This document shows, piece by piece, positions 17,805 to 26,743 of a DNA stretch of 64,000 bases. A model generated the notes under the pieces. The model was given only the letters and a program-made list of their open reading frames with translations. It had not been told where the DNA came from and made no database searches. Numbering within the stretch: position 1 is the first letter of the stretch; every line of letters starts with the position of its first letter. The stretch is from Tildeniella torsiva UHER 1998/13D (GTDB taxonomy: Bacteria; Cyanobacteriota; Cyanobacteriia; Phormidesmidales; Phormidesmidaceae): positions 94,813 through 158,812 of the forward strand of contig JAHHIH010000006.1 of the NCBI GenBank assembly GCA_019358835.1. Reading direction: 5' to 3'. A program made the translations under genes and the position numbers.

Positions 17805-18380
17805 ATGGATGCGCCCTCTCCCCTAAAACGCTGCCTTGTGGTGCTGTGCTACGCCGCAGCTGGCCTGCTGGCCGCAGGTGCTTGGCAGGACCAGGTCAGC
17901 TCCCGCTGGCGGTTCGAAGAACCCTTTGCCAGAACCCGCCTAGCGCGGCTCTCCACCGTCATGACCCAGGCCCCAGACACCCTGATGACCGCTAACACCC
18001 GCGTGGTGATTAGCCTCAGTCGGCGTCGGCTTACCCTCTACCAAAACGACGAGGTGCGGGAGGAGTTTACGGTGGCGATTGGCCAAGACGATTGGGAAAC
18101 CCCGTCAGGCGAATTTGCCATCCGCGACATGCGCACTGACCCAGTGTGGCAGCATCCCATCACTAAAGAAGCCGTCGGGCCTGGCCCCAGCAATCCCTTG
18201 GGCTCGCGGTGGATCGGCTTTTTGGTGGAGGGCCAGTACCACATCGGCATCCACGGCACCAACCAGGAAACCCTGATCGGCGAGGCGGTTTCCCACGGCT
18301 GCGTGCGCATGCTCGAAGCCGACATCCACAAGCTATACAGCCACGTTAAAGTGGGCACTCCGATCAGGGTGATGCCCTAG
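17805..18380 (+). CDS. L,D-transpeptidase (YkuD domain)
   Basis: A 191-residue protein with an N-terminal hydrophobic segment (CLVVLCYAAAGLLAAGAW) acting as signal or anchor, followed by a YkuD domain. It has a strand opening VVISLSRRRLTLYQNDE, the GDWETPSGEF-like substrate loop (QDDWETPSGEFAI), a histidine in IGIHGT (H150) and the catalytic SHGCVRM (H164, C166). These enzymes cross-link peptidoglycan stems between meso-diaminopimelate residues or attach lipoproteins. I start at the ATG at 17805, because the open frame upstream runs into the lipA coding region. A GGGAGA lies 13 bases before it. The gene is divergent from lipA and probably autonomous. Confidence 0.9.
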   Translation: MDAPSPLKRCLVVLCYAAAGLLAAGAWQDQVSSRWRFEEPFARTRLARLSTVMTQAPDTLMTANTRVVISLSRRRLTLYQNDEVREEFTVAIGQDDWETPSGEFAIRDMRTDPVWQHPITKEAVGPGPSNPLGSRWIGFLVEGQYHIGIHGTNQETLIGEAVSHGCVRMLEADIHKLYSHVKVGTPIRVMP

Positions 18381-18433
18381 GCCAAGACCAGTTCGAGGTT
18401 TCGGGGTGGGCAGGGGGCAAAATCTAAAGCATT

Positions 18434-18590
18434 CGGTTGAAAGTTAGCAGGTTAGAAAGTTGGTTGAAAGTTTGGAAAGTTAGCAAGTTAAAAGGTTGGT
18501 AAAGTCTGGATATGCAAACCTTTCAACCTCCCAAACTTTCAACCTTCAAACCTTTGAAACCTTCAAACCTTCAAACCCTTCAACCAACGC
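18434..18590. repeat. Intergenic hairpin with AAGTTTGGAAGGTT-type tandem arms
   Basis: The + strand first repeats GAAAGTT/GGTTGAAAG units (18434-18502). After a short spacer (about 18503-18518) it repeats CTTTCAACC/CTTCAAACC units (18519-18583). The second half is largely the reverse complement of the first, so both strands can fold into a long stem made of 7-9 base repeats. It separates the L,D-transpeptidase (ends 18380) from the convergent Gfo/Idh gene (ends 18618). Confidence 0.7.
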
Positions 18591-18617
18591 AACAAGAAAT
18601 TCCCATCCCGCTTTGCC

Positions 18618-19679
18618 TTACACAACCGTCAGCTCTTTGCCTAGGGCCGTGGGGTCGAAGTGATGCCAGGGTTTGCCGTCTAGGGCCATCTGCTCAATCA
18701 GGCTGGCCAAGCGCAGGGCTTTGAGGGCCTGTTCGCCACCGACCGAGGGTTTTTCGCCGCCGCGCACGCAGTTCACAAAGTGCTCTAGCTCGGCGTGGAG
18801 AGGTTCAATGTTGCTGGTGTAGACCTTTTCAATTAGGCCATCCTGGCGGTAAAGCACCTGGCCATAGTCAGTGGAGCAGTCAGCGGTGGTCTGCCGATGA
18901 ATCAAAATCTCATTGTTGAGAAAATCGGCGTCGGTGAGGGAGTTTTTGCAGTGAGCCGTAATGCTGCGAATCTTGCGGTGGGTGACCTTGCTGGAGGTCA
19001 GCGTAGCCACAATGCCGTTGCTAAAGCCCAGGGTGGCGGTGACGTAGTCGAGGTAACCCGAATTAGAGGCGCGGCTGCCGCTGGCGGTCAGGGTAGACAC
19101 CGTAGACCCCGCCAGCTCTAGCAGCAGGTCGATGTCGTGGATCATGAGGTCGAGCACCACCGACACATCGTTAGCCCGCTGGGAGTAAGGGCTCATGCGG
19201 CGGGCTTCTAGGGCCAGCAATTCTTCGGTTTTGAGCACTTTGTGGAGCTCTTGGAAGGCGGGGTTAAACCGCTCGATATGGCCGACCTGCAAAATGCAGT
19301 TGGCCTCGGCAGCCGCATTCACTAGCGACTCGGCCTCGGCGATGCTAGCCGCGATGGGCTTTTCGATTAAGATATGTACCCCAGCCTGCAAACAGGCCAT
19401 GCCCACGGTGTGATGGAGTCGGGTAGGCACCGCCACGCACACGGCATCGACGTGCTTTAGCAACTCTTGGTAATCTTCAAAAAATCGCACTCGGTACTTG
19501 CCCGCCGTGTCGAGGCCGCGCTCTACATTGACATCAGACACGCCCACCAGCTCAACGTCTTTAAAGCGGCTCAGCACACGGGTGTGGTGCTGGCCCATAT
19601 TGCCCACACCAATAACGCCAACACGGATAGGATCGGGCAGATTTCGCGATAGGTGCATGTCTAAGGCAGATGACAACAT
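18618..19679 (-). CDS. Gfo/Idh/MocA-family NAD(P)-dependent oxidoreductase
   Basis: A 353-residue protein. The Rossmann nucleotide loop is VGVIGVGNMGQHH, the conserved lysine of the family is in ILIEKPIA, and DLMIHDIDLLLEL supplies a further active-site histidine/aspartate pair. The C-terminal domain ends in a normal dehydrogenase sheet. Members oxidise or epimerise sugars and sugar nucleotides, or reduce biliverdin. The overall sequence is of the sugar-nucleotide dehydrogenase type rather than a biliverdin reductase, but the substrate is not decided. The chosen ATG (19679) avoids an upstream TTG; an ATG seven codons on (19658) is possible. It converges with the repeat element and stands alone. 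Confidence 0.88.
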   Translation of the reverse strand: MLSSALDMHLSRNLPDPIRVGVIGVGNMGQHHTRVLSRFKDVELVGVSDVNVERGLDTAGKYRVRFFEDYQELLKHVDAVCVAVPTRLHHTVGMACLQAGVHILIEKPIAASIAEAESLVNAAAEANCILQVGHIERFNPAFQELHKVLKTEELLALEARRMSPYSQRANDVSVVLDLMIHDIDLLLELAGSTVSTLTASGSRASNSGYLDYVTATLGFSNGIVATLTSSKVTHRKIRSITAHCKNSLTDADFLNNEILIHRQTTADCSTDYGQVLYRQDGLIEKVYTSNIEPLHAELEHFVNCVRGGEKPSVGGEQALKALRLASLIEQMALDGKPWHHFDPTALGKELTVV

Positions 19680-20043
19680 GGGATTTTGCACGCCTGTCCT
19701 TCCTCTAGGAGACAAAGATACGCCGACAGTTGATACGTTGCGAACGTCAGAGCGGGTGGAGAACTGAGACGGCCAGGTAAAATTACTCAGATACTATCAC
19801 AGTGCTTAACACTGTAAAGAATAACGACATTCTTTAACCGAGAACCACCGATTTATAGCGCGATCGTGGCCTAGCAGACTGTTTCTTGATTTCTTTGCTG
19901 TCCCACTTCACCATACCGAGACTGAACTGGGGCGCTGAGCAAGCTGTGGCAGTTCTTGAGCTGTCTAGGCGCGGCTAGCCCAAGGGGAAACCATCGGAGT
20001 CGCTGGCCGTTGCTGTGGGCGTATGGCCTCCCGGCCCAGAGTG
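19680..20043. other. Intergenic region, 364 bases
   Basis: This is upstream of the Gfo/Idh gene and downstream of the CNNM-type gene, both minus. It contains a small palindrome ACAGTG-CTTAA-CACTGT (about 19799-19815), about 120 bases before the Gfo/Idh start, that could be an operator. No gene was recognised. Confidence 0.4.
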
Positions 20044-21429
20044 CTAGTGCTGTGGGGGCAAATCGAGCGATCGCACTAAAATATCACCGAGACGGGGGCC
20101 GTCGGTCGATAGCACCACCCATTCGCGCTCGGCAAACATCAGGCGATCGCCCGCGTTGGGTATTTTTTGCATCTGATAAATCAAAAACCCTCCCAGGGTC
20201 TGGTAGTCGTCAGAATAGGGCAGGGTCAGGTTGAGCAAGGTGTTGACCTCTTCCAGGTCGGTGTGGGCCTTAATGCGATACGACTGATCTTCGAGCAGTT
20301 GCACGAGCTGCTCGGTGTCACTGTCGGGCTCGTGAATTTCACCAATGATTTCAGTGGTCAGATCGCGCAGGGTGAGCAGGCCAGCGGTGCCGCCAAATTC
20401 ATCGACCACCACGACCAGCTCCTGGCCGGTGCGCTGCATAGTGGCCAGCAGCTCGTGTAGGGGGGTGTACTCGGGCACAAAGCGGGCGGGCTTCACCCAG
20501 GGAAGAATAGGAGTATCCGCATTGATCTGCTGGCGGGCTAGGGGCTGCAAAAACTGCTTTAGCTCAACCATGCCCTGAATATCGTCTAAGGAGTCACCCA
20601 TCACCGGATAGCGGGAGTGCTCAGTGTCGGCCACCACCTCGATCAGCTCCCCAAAGGTGGCCGCTAGGGGAATGGCGTTGATCTGGGTACGCGGCACCAT
20701 GATCTCGCCAGCGGTCACGTCGCGAAACTCAAACACGTTGTTGAGAATTTCGCGCTCTTCGGCCTCTAGGCCAGGGGTTTCAGCCGTGGTGCGAATGATC
20801 AGCTGGAGCTCTTCGGGGGTAAGGCGGCTGTAGCTCACCTGGTCGCTGTACTGAATACTGACCAGCCGCAGCAGCAGCCGGGTCGATTGGTTCAAGATCC
20901 AAATGAAGGGGTTAAACAGCCGCGCGATGGTGAGGCTAGGCGGGCCTAAAAACCGGGCCACCTGCTCGGGATAGAGCATCGCCACCGACTTGGGGCACAG
21001 CTCCCCCAGCACAATTTGCAGATAGGCCACCAGAAAAAAGGCCACCGGAACCGCCAGCGCGTGGGCCAGGGCTTCGCTCTGAGAGGCGCTTAGGGGGGTT
21101 TGGGTGATCCAAAAGGCCAGGGTGACGGCCATGGTGCTTTCGCCCACCCACCCCAGGGCCAGGCTCGATAGGGTAATGCCGAGCTGGGTGGTCGAAAGCA
21201 GGCGATCGAGGCTGCGCTGGAGCTGCTGAACGGTCTTAGCCTGCACATCTCCCTGGGAGACCAGCTGGCTGATGCGCGATCGCCGCACCGACACCATGGA
21301 AAACTCCGCCGCCACAAAAAAGGCGTTGATGCCAATCAGCAGCAGCACCGCCAGCAGTCGAGAGGCGATCGCCCCAGCAGGCAGCTGTTCAGGAATAACG
21401 ACGGTCAATAGATTAGGTAAAACGCCCAT
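20044..21429 (-). CDS. CNNM/CBS-domain membrane protein (hemolysin C / CorC family)
   Basis: A 461-residue protein in three parts. An N-terminal CNNM (DUF21) domain has about four hydrophobic helices (residues 20-200, with NAFFVAAEFSMVSVRRSRI). A pair of CBS domains follows (about 215-345, with VPRTQINAIPL and VVVDEFGGTAGLLTLRDLTTEIIGEI), and a small CorC_HlyC transporter-associated domain ends the protein. Homologues are involved in magnesium or cobalt efflux and balance; the hemolysin name is historical. It is followed on the same strand, upstream in coordinate terms, by a tiny membrane protein gene (21447-21695), with only 17 bases between, so they are likely one transcript. Confidence 0.92.
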   Translation of the reverse strand: MGVLPNLLTVVIPEQLPAGAIASRLLAVLLLIGINAFFVAAEFSMVSVRRSRISQLVSQGDVQAKTVQQLQRSLDRLLSTTQLGITLSSLALGWVGESTMAVTLAFWITQTPLSASQSEALAHALAVPVAFFLVAYLQIVLGELCPKSVAMLYPEQVARFLGPPSLTIARLFNPFIWILNQSTRLLLRLVSIQYSDQVSYSRLTPEELQLIIRTTAETPGLEAEEREILNNVFEFRDVTAGEIMVPRTQINAIPLAATFGELIEVVADTEHSRYPVMGDSLDDIQGMVELKQFLQPLARQQINADTPILPWVKPARFVPEYTPLHELLATMQRTGQELVVVVDEFGGTAGLLTLRDLTTEIIGEIHEPDSDTEQLVQLLEDQSYRIKAHTDLEEVNTLLNLTLPYSDDYQTLGGFLIYQMQKIPNAGDRLMFAEREWVVLSTDGPRLGDILVRSLDLPPQH

Positions 21430-21446
21430 GCTCCAGTGCTCAAAAG

Positions 21447-21695
21447 CTACTGGCCACCGCTAACGCGAGCCTTCACCTGCTCTAAAACCTCGGCCTCGTT
21501 GACTAACATCACGTTCCCGTGGCCCGTGGCCCCCGCCTCACGAGCCACAGGGGAGCCGCTCGTGGGGCGGGTTTCGGGCTGGCGCACCCCGGTTAGCGCC
21601 TGTCGCCCCAGGGTAAACCCCCAGGATGCACTCACCACCCCAGACCCAATCATTAGCGAGAGCAAGATCAACGTAAACGCTACGGCAGGGTTCAT
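21447..21695 (-). CDS. Small membrane protein, conserved in cyanobacteria
   Basis: An 82-residue protein: one N-terminal membrane helix (VAFTLILLSLMIGSGVVSASWGF), a basic-polar stretch and a C-terminal acidic helix (VNEAEVLEQVKARV). The start GVVSASWGFTLGREAL-like pattern is one I associate with small cyanobacterial membrane proteins of unknown function. It is encoded 17 bases before the CNNM/CBS gene and should be co-transcribed with it; a role as an accessory to that transporter is inference. The ATG at 21695 is preceded by no strong Shine-Dalgarno. Confidence 0.6.
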   Translation of the reverse strand: MNPAVAFTLILLSLMIGSGVVSASWGFTLGRQALTGVRQPETRPTSGSPVAREAGATGHGNVMLVNEAEVLEQVKARVSGGQ

Positions 21696-21867
21696 GGTAA
21701 GGGCAGGGTAAAACCTGAAAACAAAAATATCTTACAAGGCTGGGCCTAAATTAAGGCTCAGGTGTAACCCAAATTATAAGGTTTGAGCCTCAAACAAAAT
21801 TTAAGATCTGGTTTTAGGCTCAAGCCCTACAATGGAACATGTTTTACCACTAGGTAATCTTCAAATC

Positions 21868-21940
21868 CCAGGGTTGGCCGAGCGGATTAGGCAGCGAACT
21901 CATAATTCGCGTTAGGCAGGTTCAACTCCTGCACCCTGGA
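21868..21940 (+). tRNA. trnI: tRNA-Ile(CAU), decoding AUA after lysidine modification
   Basis: A 73-base cloverleaf can be drawn. The acceptor CCAGGGT pairs with ACCCTGG; the D arm is GCC/GGC; the anticodon arm GCGAA-CTCATAA-TTCGC gives anticodon CAU; the variable loop is GTTAG; the T arm GCAGG-TTCAACT-CCTGC is perfect; the discriminator is A. CCA is not encoded. The loop CTCATAA is that of tRNA-Ile2 (compare E. coli ileX and chloroplast trnI-CAU), in which TilS converts the wobble C to lysidine. Elongator Met tRNAs usually have TTCATAC. An elongator Met identity is less likely but not excluded. A leader TAATCTTCAAATCCC precedes it. Confidence 0.85.
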
Positions 21941-22013
21941 TTGGCCCTCGTTATCAAAGCACCACTCTCGGGCGATCGCGGGGTGAACCTGCTCTAGAAA
22001 ACTAGATGAGGTG

Positions 22014-22409
22014 CTAGAGCCCCTCAAAGATAAACTCAGAACCCACGTAGGGCGTACTGGTGCTCGGCATGGTGAGCAACGTGGTGGTGTAGGGAGTCGC
22101 CAGATCCGGCACTCGAATAGTGGGATCCGAGGTATTTTGCAGCAGCATAATGTCTCTTACCGCCGCTGCGGTGGCATCAGCATCCCAATCGAGGGCGCGA
22201 TCTGGAAAGTCAAGGCCTAAAATCCGCTTGGCCTGACGGGTCAGACCTCGATTTCTAAAGTGATCGCCGGAGTAGGTTGTAGTCAGATCGTTCATCGCCT
22301 CAGGAATGGTTTGAGGGGTCTCTTGACTCTGCCCTGCCGGAGCTACAACGACAGCGGCAGCTAGCAGCGCCAGCGTCAGCCCAGAAATATGATTTAATTG
22401 AATGCCCAT
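22014..22409 (-). CDS. Secreted protein of unknown function
   Basis: A 131-residue protein with a signal peptide (SGLTLALLAAAVVVAPAGQSQ, cleavage near AGQSQ). It then has a helical region (IPEAMNDLTTTYSGDHFRNRGLTRQAKRILGL) and an acidic stretch, ending in a Thr/Ser/Pro-rich tail with EFIFEGL at the very end. No cysteine, metal or catalytic motif is visible. The start is the ATG at 22409, with a GGAGG nine bases upstream; a TTG two codons earlier is not needed. It is divergent from pyrE and lies just after the tRNA, which runs in the opposite direction. I do not recognise the family. Confidence 0.7.
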   Translation of the reverse strand: MGIQLNHISGLTLALLAAAVVVAPAGQSQETPQTIPEAMNDLTTTYSGDHFRNRGLTRQAKRILGLDFPDRALDWDADATAAAVRDIMLLQNTSDPTIRVPDLATPYTTTLLTMPSTSTPYVGSEFIFEGL

Positions 22410-22593
22410 GGCCAAGCCTCCTCAACTCATTGGATTGGTGCGATTCTGGTGGTGCTCTAAACCCCAAGCCTCGCACTGTCTAGAGCCCAAGGCCCTCTGA
22501 TCACGCGAAACCTAGCCGCACCGATCACCCAGTGCATGTCCTTTATAGCGCGATCGCAAAAAACTGGAGCATTTTTAAAGGAATTACCCACCC

Positions 22594-23211
22594 ATGGACC
22601 CGCTTTTAATATCTGCACCCTCCGCTGCCCTATTCAGCGTCAGTACCGATGAGCTGCGATTGCCCCTGCTCGACCTGTTTTGTCGGGGAGCCTACCAGGA
22701 GGGCGACTTTGTGCTGACCTCAGGGCAGCGCAGCACCTACTACATCAACGGCAAGCTAGTTACCCTGCATCCCCAAGGGGCACTAATGGTAGCTCGCCTG
22801 CTGCTGGATCGCTTGCCGCCAGATACTGTAGCGGTGGCCGGGCTCACCCTAGGGGCAGATCCCCTGGTGACGGCAGTGAGCCTGGCGGGCGTCTATGACG
22901 AACGCACCCTCTTCCCGCTGATCATTCGCAAAGAGGCCAAGGGCCACGGCACCCGCGCCTACATCGAGGGGCTTGAGCTACCCCCTGGCACACCTATCAC
23001 CGTGCTTGAAGATGTCGTCACCACTGGCCAATCAGCCCTCAAAGCCGTCGATCGCCTTCAGCAGGCAGGGTACCAGGTCAACCAGATTCTCGCCCTAGTC
23101 GATCGCCAGCAGGGCGGTGCCGAACTTTATCAGAGCCACAATCTACCCTTCCAGACGCTCTTTACCATCCAAGATATTCAGGCCCACTGGGCCACTCTAA
23201 ACCCGGCCTAA
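22594..23211 (+). CDS. pyrE: Orotate phosphoribosyltransferase
   Basis: A 205-residue enzyme joining orotate to PRPP to make orotidine 5'-phosphate in pyrimidine synthesis. Evidence is the flexible loop IIRKEAKGHGTRAYIEG, the PRPP-binding motif ITVLEDVVTTGQSALKAV and the N-terminal FVLTSGQRSTYYINGKLV, all standard. The ATG at 22594 follows a GGA at about 14 bases and gives about 15 residues more than the minimal family start. The TAA stop overlaps the next ATG by one base (TAATG), so the downstream methyltransferase is translationally coupled. pyrF is not in view. Confidence 0.95.
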   Translation: MDPLLISAPSAALFSVSTDELRLPLLDLFCRGAYQEGDFVLTSGQRSTYYINGKLVTLHPQGALMVARLLLDRLPPDTVAVAGLTLGADPLVTAVSLAGVYDERTLFPLIIRKEAKGHGTRAYIEGLELPPGTPITVLEDVVTTGQSALKAVDRLQQAGYQVNQILALVDRQQGGAELYQSHNLPFQTLFTIQDIQAHWATLNPA

Positions 23212-23717
23212 TGCCAGCACCCCGCCCCGACATTGGCTTCATACCCACCCCCGCCGATGCCATAGCCGCCATGCTCAAGCTGGCCGATCTTAGCCCCAGG
23301 GATGTGGTCTACGACCTGGGCTGTGGCGATGGACGGCTGCTCATTCAGGCGGCTGTAGACTACGGCGTTCAGGGGGTTGGGGTCGATGTGGATACAGCAT
23401 TGCTGCAGCAGGCTCAGGCCAGGGCTGAGCAAGAGGAAATGGGCGATCGCCTCACCTTTCAGCAAGAAAACTTGTTTGAAACCGATTTGCGCCACGCCAC
23501 GGTGGTTTTTATCTATCTGCTGCCTCACCTCAATCTGCGCCTGCGGCCTCGACTCCAGGCCCAGCTACAACCTGGCAGTCGCATTGTTACCCACATGTTC
23601 GACATGGGCGACTGGTCACCCGATCGCACGCTGCACCTAGAATCCTCCGAAGAAGATTCAGTGCTTTATCTGTGGTGTATTGCCCATGCAAAAGCCCCCG
23701 ATGACTCAGGGGCTTAA
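23211..23717 (+). CDS. Class I SAM-dependent methyltransferase
   Basis: A 168-residue protein with a Rossmann methyltransferase fold. Motif I is VVYDLGCGDGRLLI, the acidic end of strand two is GVDVDTALL, motif II-like ATVVFIYLLPHLN and a strand-six SRIVTHMF follow. It resembles small cyanobacterial proteins whose opening DIGFIPTPADAIAAMLKLA matches the histone-methyltransferase DOT1-like bacterial group; the acceptor is unknown. It overlaps the pyrE stop by one base and should be translated with it. It is convergent with the next methyltransferase gene. Confidence 0.85.
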   Translation: MPAPRPDIGFIPTPADAIAAMLKLADLSPRDVVYDLGCGDGRLLIQAAVDYGVQGVGVDVDTALLQQAQARAEQEEMGDRLTFQQENLFETDLRHATVVFIYLLPHLNLRLRPRLQAQLQPGSRIVTHMFDMGDWSPDRTLHLESSEEDSVLYLWCIAHAKAPDDSGA

Positions 23718-23745
23718 AACACGATTGGAGCAACCGAGCTGGTTT

Positions 23746-24804
23746 TTAGGCCATTTCAGGCTTGCGACAAGTCCAATATTTGCTCATAAAATGCACTTCG
23801 TTGCTGACCGATTCGAACCCAGCATCGGTCAGCCGCAGGTTAAGGTCGTCGGTGGTGTAGTGACGGTAGTAGGGCTCATGGAACATGGCCGGAAAGTTTT
23901 CCATGGCCGTTTCAAACTCAGGGGAGTCAAGCCGCTGAATCGAGTCGCACAACACTACGGTGCCGCCGGGTTTGACCACCCTATACATCTCGTTGATCAC
24001 GTTCTGTCGGGCCTCTGCCGGTAGCTCGTGGAACAAAAAGACGCTCACCACGCCATCAAAGTAGCTATCTACGAACGGCAGGCTTTCGCCATTGGCCTGC
24101 ATGAGCTGGGGCAATACCCCTGGCTTAGCCGACAGATTTTCATTGGCTTTGCGCAGGTAGGAAGGCGACAGGTCAACGCCGTAGAGCGACGTCTTAGGTA
24201 GGGCATCACGAATCATGCCGAGGGTGCGCCCCGTGCCACAGGCGACATCCAAAACCTTAGCTCCATCCCCAACGCCAGCCGCCGCTAGGCCCTGCTTTAG
24301 AGGAGCTAGAATCCGCCGCCGCATGGGGTCAGCGGTGCCGTTGAAGAGAATCTCTACCTGGAGGTCGTACAGATTGGCCGACATATCGCTCAGGTAGCCA
24401 TCGGTCTGGTGGTGAAAGTTTTGCAGGTAATACTTGGGATAGCCAGCGGTGTCGATATCGTCAGAAAATTGATGATGATCACGCTTGTTCAGCCGCTCCC
24501 AAATCTGGGGTAGGTCGAGGCAAACCAGAGGATAAAACCGAAAGAAGTCATCCCAGGGATTATCAAACAGCAGCTCTTTTGGATAAACCCCAGCTTCTGC
24601 ATCCTGCCAGTCGCGCTCTAACAGGGCACCCATGCGCTGCTGTAGCAGCTGGAGAGACTTGAGATCTAAGGGCGTAGTTTGAAGATCTTTAGGCGGGTTG
24701 ACCGTCTGCATAACCTGGGTGCTAACGGTCTTGTGGGCCAGCCCAAAGTAGGTCTTGCCCTGTTGAAAGGCCTGGTAGGCCAGTTTTGTGATGGTGTCAG
24801 GCAT
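23746..24804 (-). CDS. SAM-dependent methyltransferase with N-terminal extension
   Basis: A 352-residue protein. The first 160 residues (starting MPDTITKLAYQAFQQGKTYFGLAHKT) form an unidentified helical region, and then a methyltransferase domain follows: motif I VLDVACGTGRTLGMI, YGVDLSPSYLRKANE, GVVSVFLFHELP and the VVKPGGTVVLCDS signature of the UbiE/methylase group. The closing SNEVHFMSKYWTCRKPE is shared in cyanobacterial homologues annotated only as class I methyltransferases. The target (lipid, quinone or pigment) is not identifiable here. I start at the ATG at 24804; an ATG eleven codons upstream (24837) is in frame. Confidence 0.82.
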   Translation of the reverse strand: MPDTITKLAYQAFQQGKTYFGLAHKTVSTQVMQTVNPPKDLQTTPLDLKSLQLLQQRMGALLERDWQDAEAGVYPKELLFDNPWDDFFRFYPLVCLDLPQIWERLNKRDHHQFSDDIDTAGYPKYYLQNFHHQTDGYLSDMSANLYDLQVEILFNGTADPMRRRILAPLKQGLAAAGVGDGAKVLDVACGTGRTLGMIRDALPKTSLYGVDLSPSYLRKANENLSAKPGVLPQLMQANGESLPFVDSYFDGVVSVFLFHELPAEARQNVINEMYRVVKPGGTVVLCDSIQRLDSPEFETAMENFPAMFHEPYYRHYTTDDLNLRLTDAGFESVSNEVHFMSKYWTCRKPEMA

Positions 24805-24945
24805 ACAACCAGCAAGTAAATAATTATTGGTTGGCATAAAATGCCAACGTAAACAATCGTAACGAATTTTTCAGAAAGGTGTGGTCTTCCGGGCGACGGA
24901 AAGCCACCCTCCCGCTTGGGGGAGCTAGATCTCTCTGACCTCCAG

Positions 24946-26265
24946 CTATCTCCATGCCCGGACGCTCTGAAGCTGCTGGGAAAAGCCGTCGGCATCGCTA
25001 AGCAACGCTGCTTGGGAGAGGCTGGTTTGATCGCCTGAGGTCAACCACTTAATTTGCACGGTGCCCTGGGCGGCCTCGTCGTCGCCCACAATGAGGCAAG
25101 CGGCGGCCCCGCTGCGATCGGCCCGCTTAAACTGCTTGCCAAAGGCCGCACCGCTGAGGTCTAGTTCTACCGCTATGCCTCGATGGCGCAGTTTTTGGGC
25201 TAGCTGTAGGGCATTGGCTTCGGCCTGCTCACCGCGAGAGACCAAGTAGATATCTGGAGCCGTGGCCTTGCCCTGCTCTAGGGCTTCGAGCAGCAGGGTG
25301 AGACGCTCTAGGCCAATGGCCCAACCCACCGCCGGGGTAGCTGGGCCGCCCAGTTCTTCTACCAGACCGTCGTAGCGGCCACCGCCGCACACTGTGGCCT
25401 GAGCCCCCAAATCGCTCGATTGAATTTCAAAGGCGGTGTGGGTGTAGTAGTCGAGCCCTCGCACCAAGCGTGGGTTGAGTTCGTAGACAATTCCCAGGGC
25501 GTTGAGCTGAGTCAGTACCTGATCAAAGTGGCGCTTAGAGTCTGGGCCTAGGTAGTCCAAAATGCTGGGGGCCGCTTGGGTAATGGCCTGGGTTTTTTCG
25601 TCTTTGCTGTCGAGGATGCGCAAGGGATTACGGGTGAGGCGATCGCGCGAATCCTCATCCAAATCCGCCGCGTAGGGGGTGAGGTAGGCGACTAGGGCCT
25701 CGCGGTAGCGGCTGCGATCGCCCCTGTCGCCCACCGAGTTTAAGTAAAAGGTCAGATTCTTGAGGCCCAAAGCTTGCAAGATATCTGTGGCCAGGGCAAT
25801 CACTTCCACATCGGCGCGGGGGTCGGCACTGCCCAACACCTCAACGCCCACCTGGTGAAACTGGCGCTGGCGGCCTTTTTGGGGGCGCTCATAGCGAAAC
25901 ATGGGACCGGTGTACCAGAGGCGCTGCACACCACCCTGGGCGTAGAGACTGTGCTGCACGTAGGCCCGCACCACTCCAGCGGTGCCTTCGGGGCGCAGGG
26001 TACAGCCTCGATCGCCCTTGTCTTTAAAGCTGTACATCTCTTTGCCCACCACATCGGTGGCTTCGCCAATCCCCCGCTCAAACAGCGAGGTGGCCTCAAA
26101 GGTGGGGGTGCGAATTTCGCGGTAGGCGGCCCGGCCCAAAATCTCCCTTGCCGTCGCCTCTACCCGCTGCCAGGTGTGAATATCGGCCACCTTGAGGTCT
26201 TGGCCGACAAACTGCGTCTTGGGCAAAATGTCTTCAGTTCCGGGCAGCGATTGAATCGACTCCAT
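24946..26265 (-). CDS. hisS: Histidyl-tRNA synthetase
   Basis: A 439-residue class II synthetase charging tRNA-His. Visible elements are the N-terminal LPGTEDILP, motif 2 ([16 protein letters not shown]), the histidine-binding [14 protein letters not shown] and motif 3 ([14 protein letters not shown]), followed by the anticodon-binding domain ([22 protein letters not shown]...). I use the ATG at 26265 because homologues begin near LPGTEDILP; a start nine codons upstream (26292) is possible. It is followed closely on the same strand by no other gene, and the divergent-side neighbour is the PedR-like gene 70 bases away on the same strand. Intact. Confidence 0.96.
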   Translation of the reverse strand: MESIQSLPGTEDILPKTQFVGQDLKVADIHTWQRVEATAREILGRAAYREIRTPTFEATSLFERGIGEATDVVGKEMYSFKDKGDRGCTLRPEGTAGVVRAYVQHSLYAQGGVQRLWYTGPMFRYERPQKGRQRQFHQVGVEVLGSADPRADVEVIALATDILQALGLKNLTFYLNSVGDRGDRSRYREALVAYLTPYAADLDEDSRDRLTRNPLRILDSKDEKTQAITQAAPSILDYLGPDSKRHFDQVLTQLNALGIVYELNPRLVRGLDYYTHTAFEIQSSDLGAQATVCGGGRYDGLVEELGGPATPAVGWAIGLERLTLLLEALEQGKATAPDIYLVSRGEQAEANALQLAQKLRHRGIAVELDLSGAAFGKQFKRADRSGAAACLIVGDDEAAQGTVQIKWLTSGDQTSLSQAALLSDADGFSQQLQSVRAWR

Positions 26266-26334
26266 AGCGGGGCAGGCACTCTCAATGGGCAATACGGAAC
26301 ACCCATCATAGCCTGAGGTTGGCCGGTGGCGGGC

Positions 26335-26622
26335 CTAGGCCTCCTGACTCTCGGCCTTGACTTCAGGCAGTAGGCAGCAGTTGACCTCGTCGATGCAGAC
26401 CTTGCCCGACTGAAGCGCCCAGCGAAACAGAGCCACCCGGTTGCCCGTGGCGGTCTTGGTCAAAATATTGCTGATGTGGTTATCGACGGTGCGCTTGCTG
26501 ATCTCCAGTTTCTCTGAAATTTCTTGGTTGGTTAGCCCCGATGCCACTAGCTCAACGATCTGTAGTTCTCGGTCAGAGAGACTCCCTTGACCAGGCACTG
26601 GAGCCATTTCATCGCTTGCCAT
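26335..26622 (-). CDS. pedR: LuxR-type regulator, PedR-like
   Basis: A 95-residue protein that is essentially one GerE/LuxR helix-turn-helix: LSDRELQIVELVASGLTNQEISEKL, then ISKRTVDNHISNIL. It has no receiver domain. The tail LFRWALQSGKVCIDEVNCCLLP carries closely spaced cysteines like those of Synechocystis PedR (Ssl0564), a regulator switched by thioredoxin when photosynthetic electron flow changes. I therefore call it PedR-like. The ATG at 26622 has an AAGGAA about ten bases before it. The gene is divergent from the DUF4168 gene, whose control region it shares. Assignment rests on my memory of the family, so moderately sure. Confidence 0.75.
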   Translation of the reverse strand: MASDEMAPVPGQGSLSDRELQIVELVASGLTNQEISEKLEISKRTVDNHISNILTKTATGNRVALFRWALQSGKVCIDEVNCCLLPEVKAESQEA

Positions 26623-26743
26623 GGCAGTCTGTTTCCTTCGTCATTATGTATTTATGCTTAGGCTTAGTACCACTATAGGCGATTTGGTTTCGGCTAGGCT
26701 GGTGAAACACGTTCTGAGCCTTGGGTCTATGGGTTTTAGGTGG

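Noticed and set aside
26621..26743. Start of the DUF4168 protein overlapping the pedR-like start
   Set aside because: It would leave no promoter space between divergent genes; a start within 26654-26864 is more likely.
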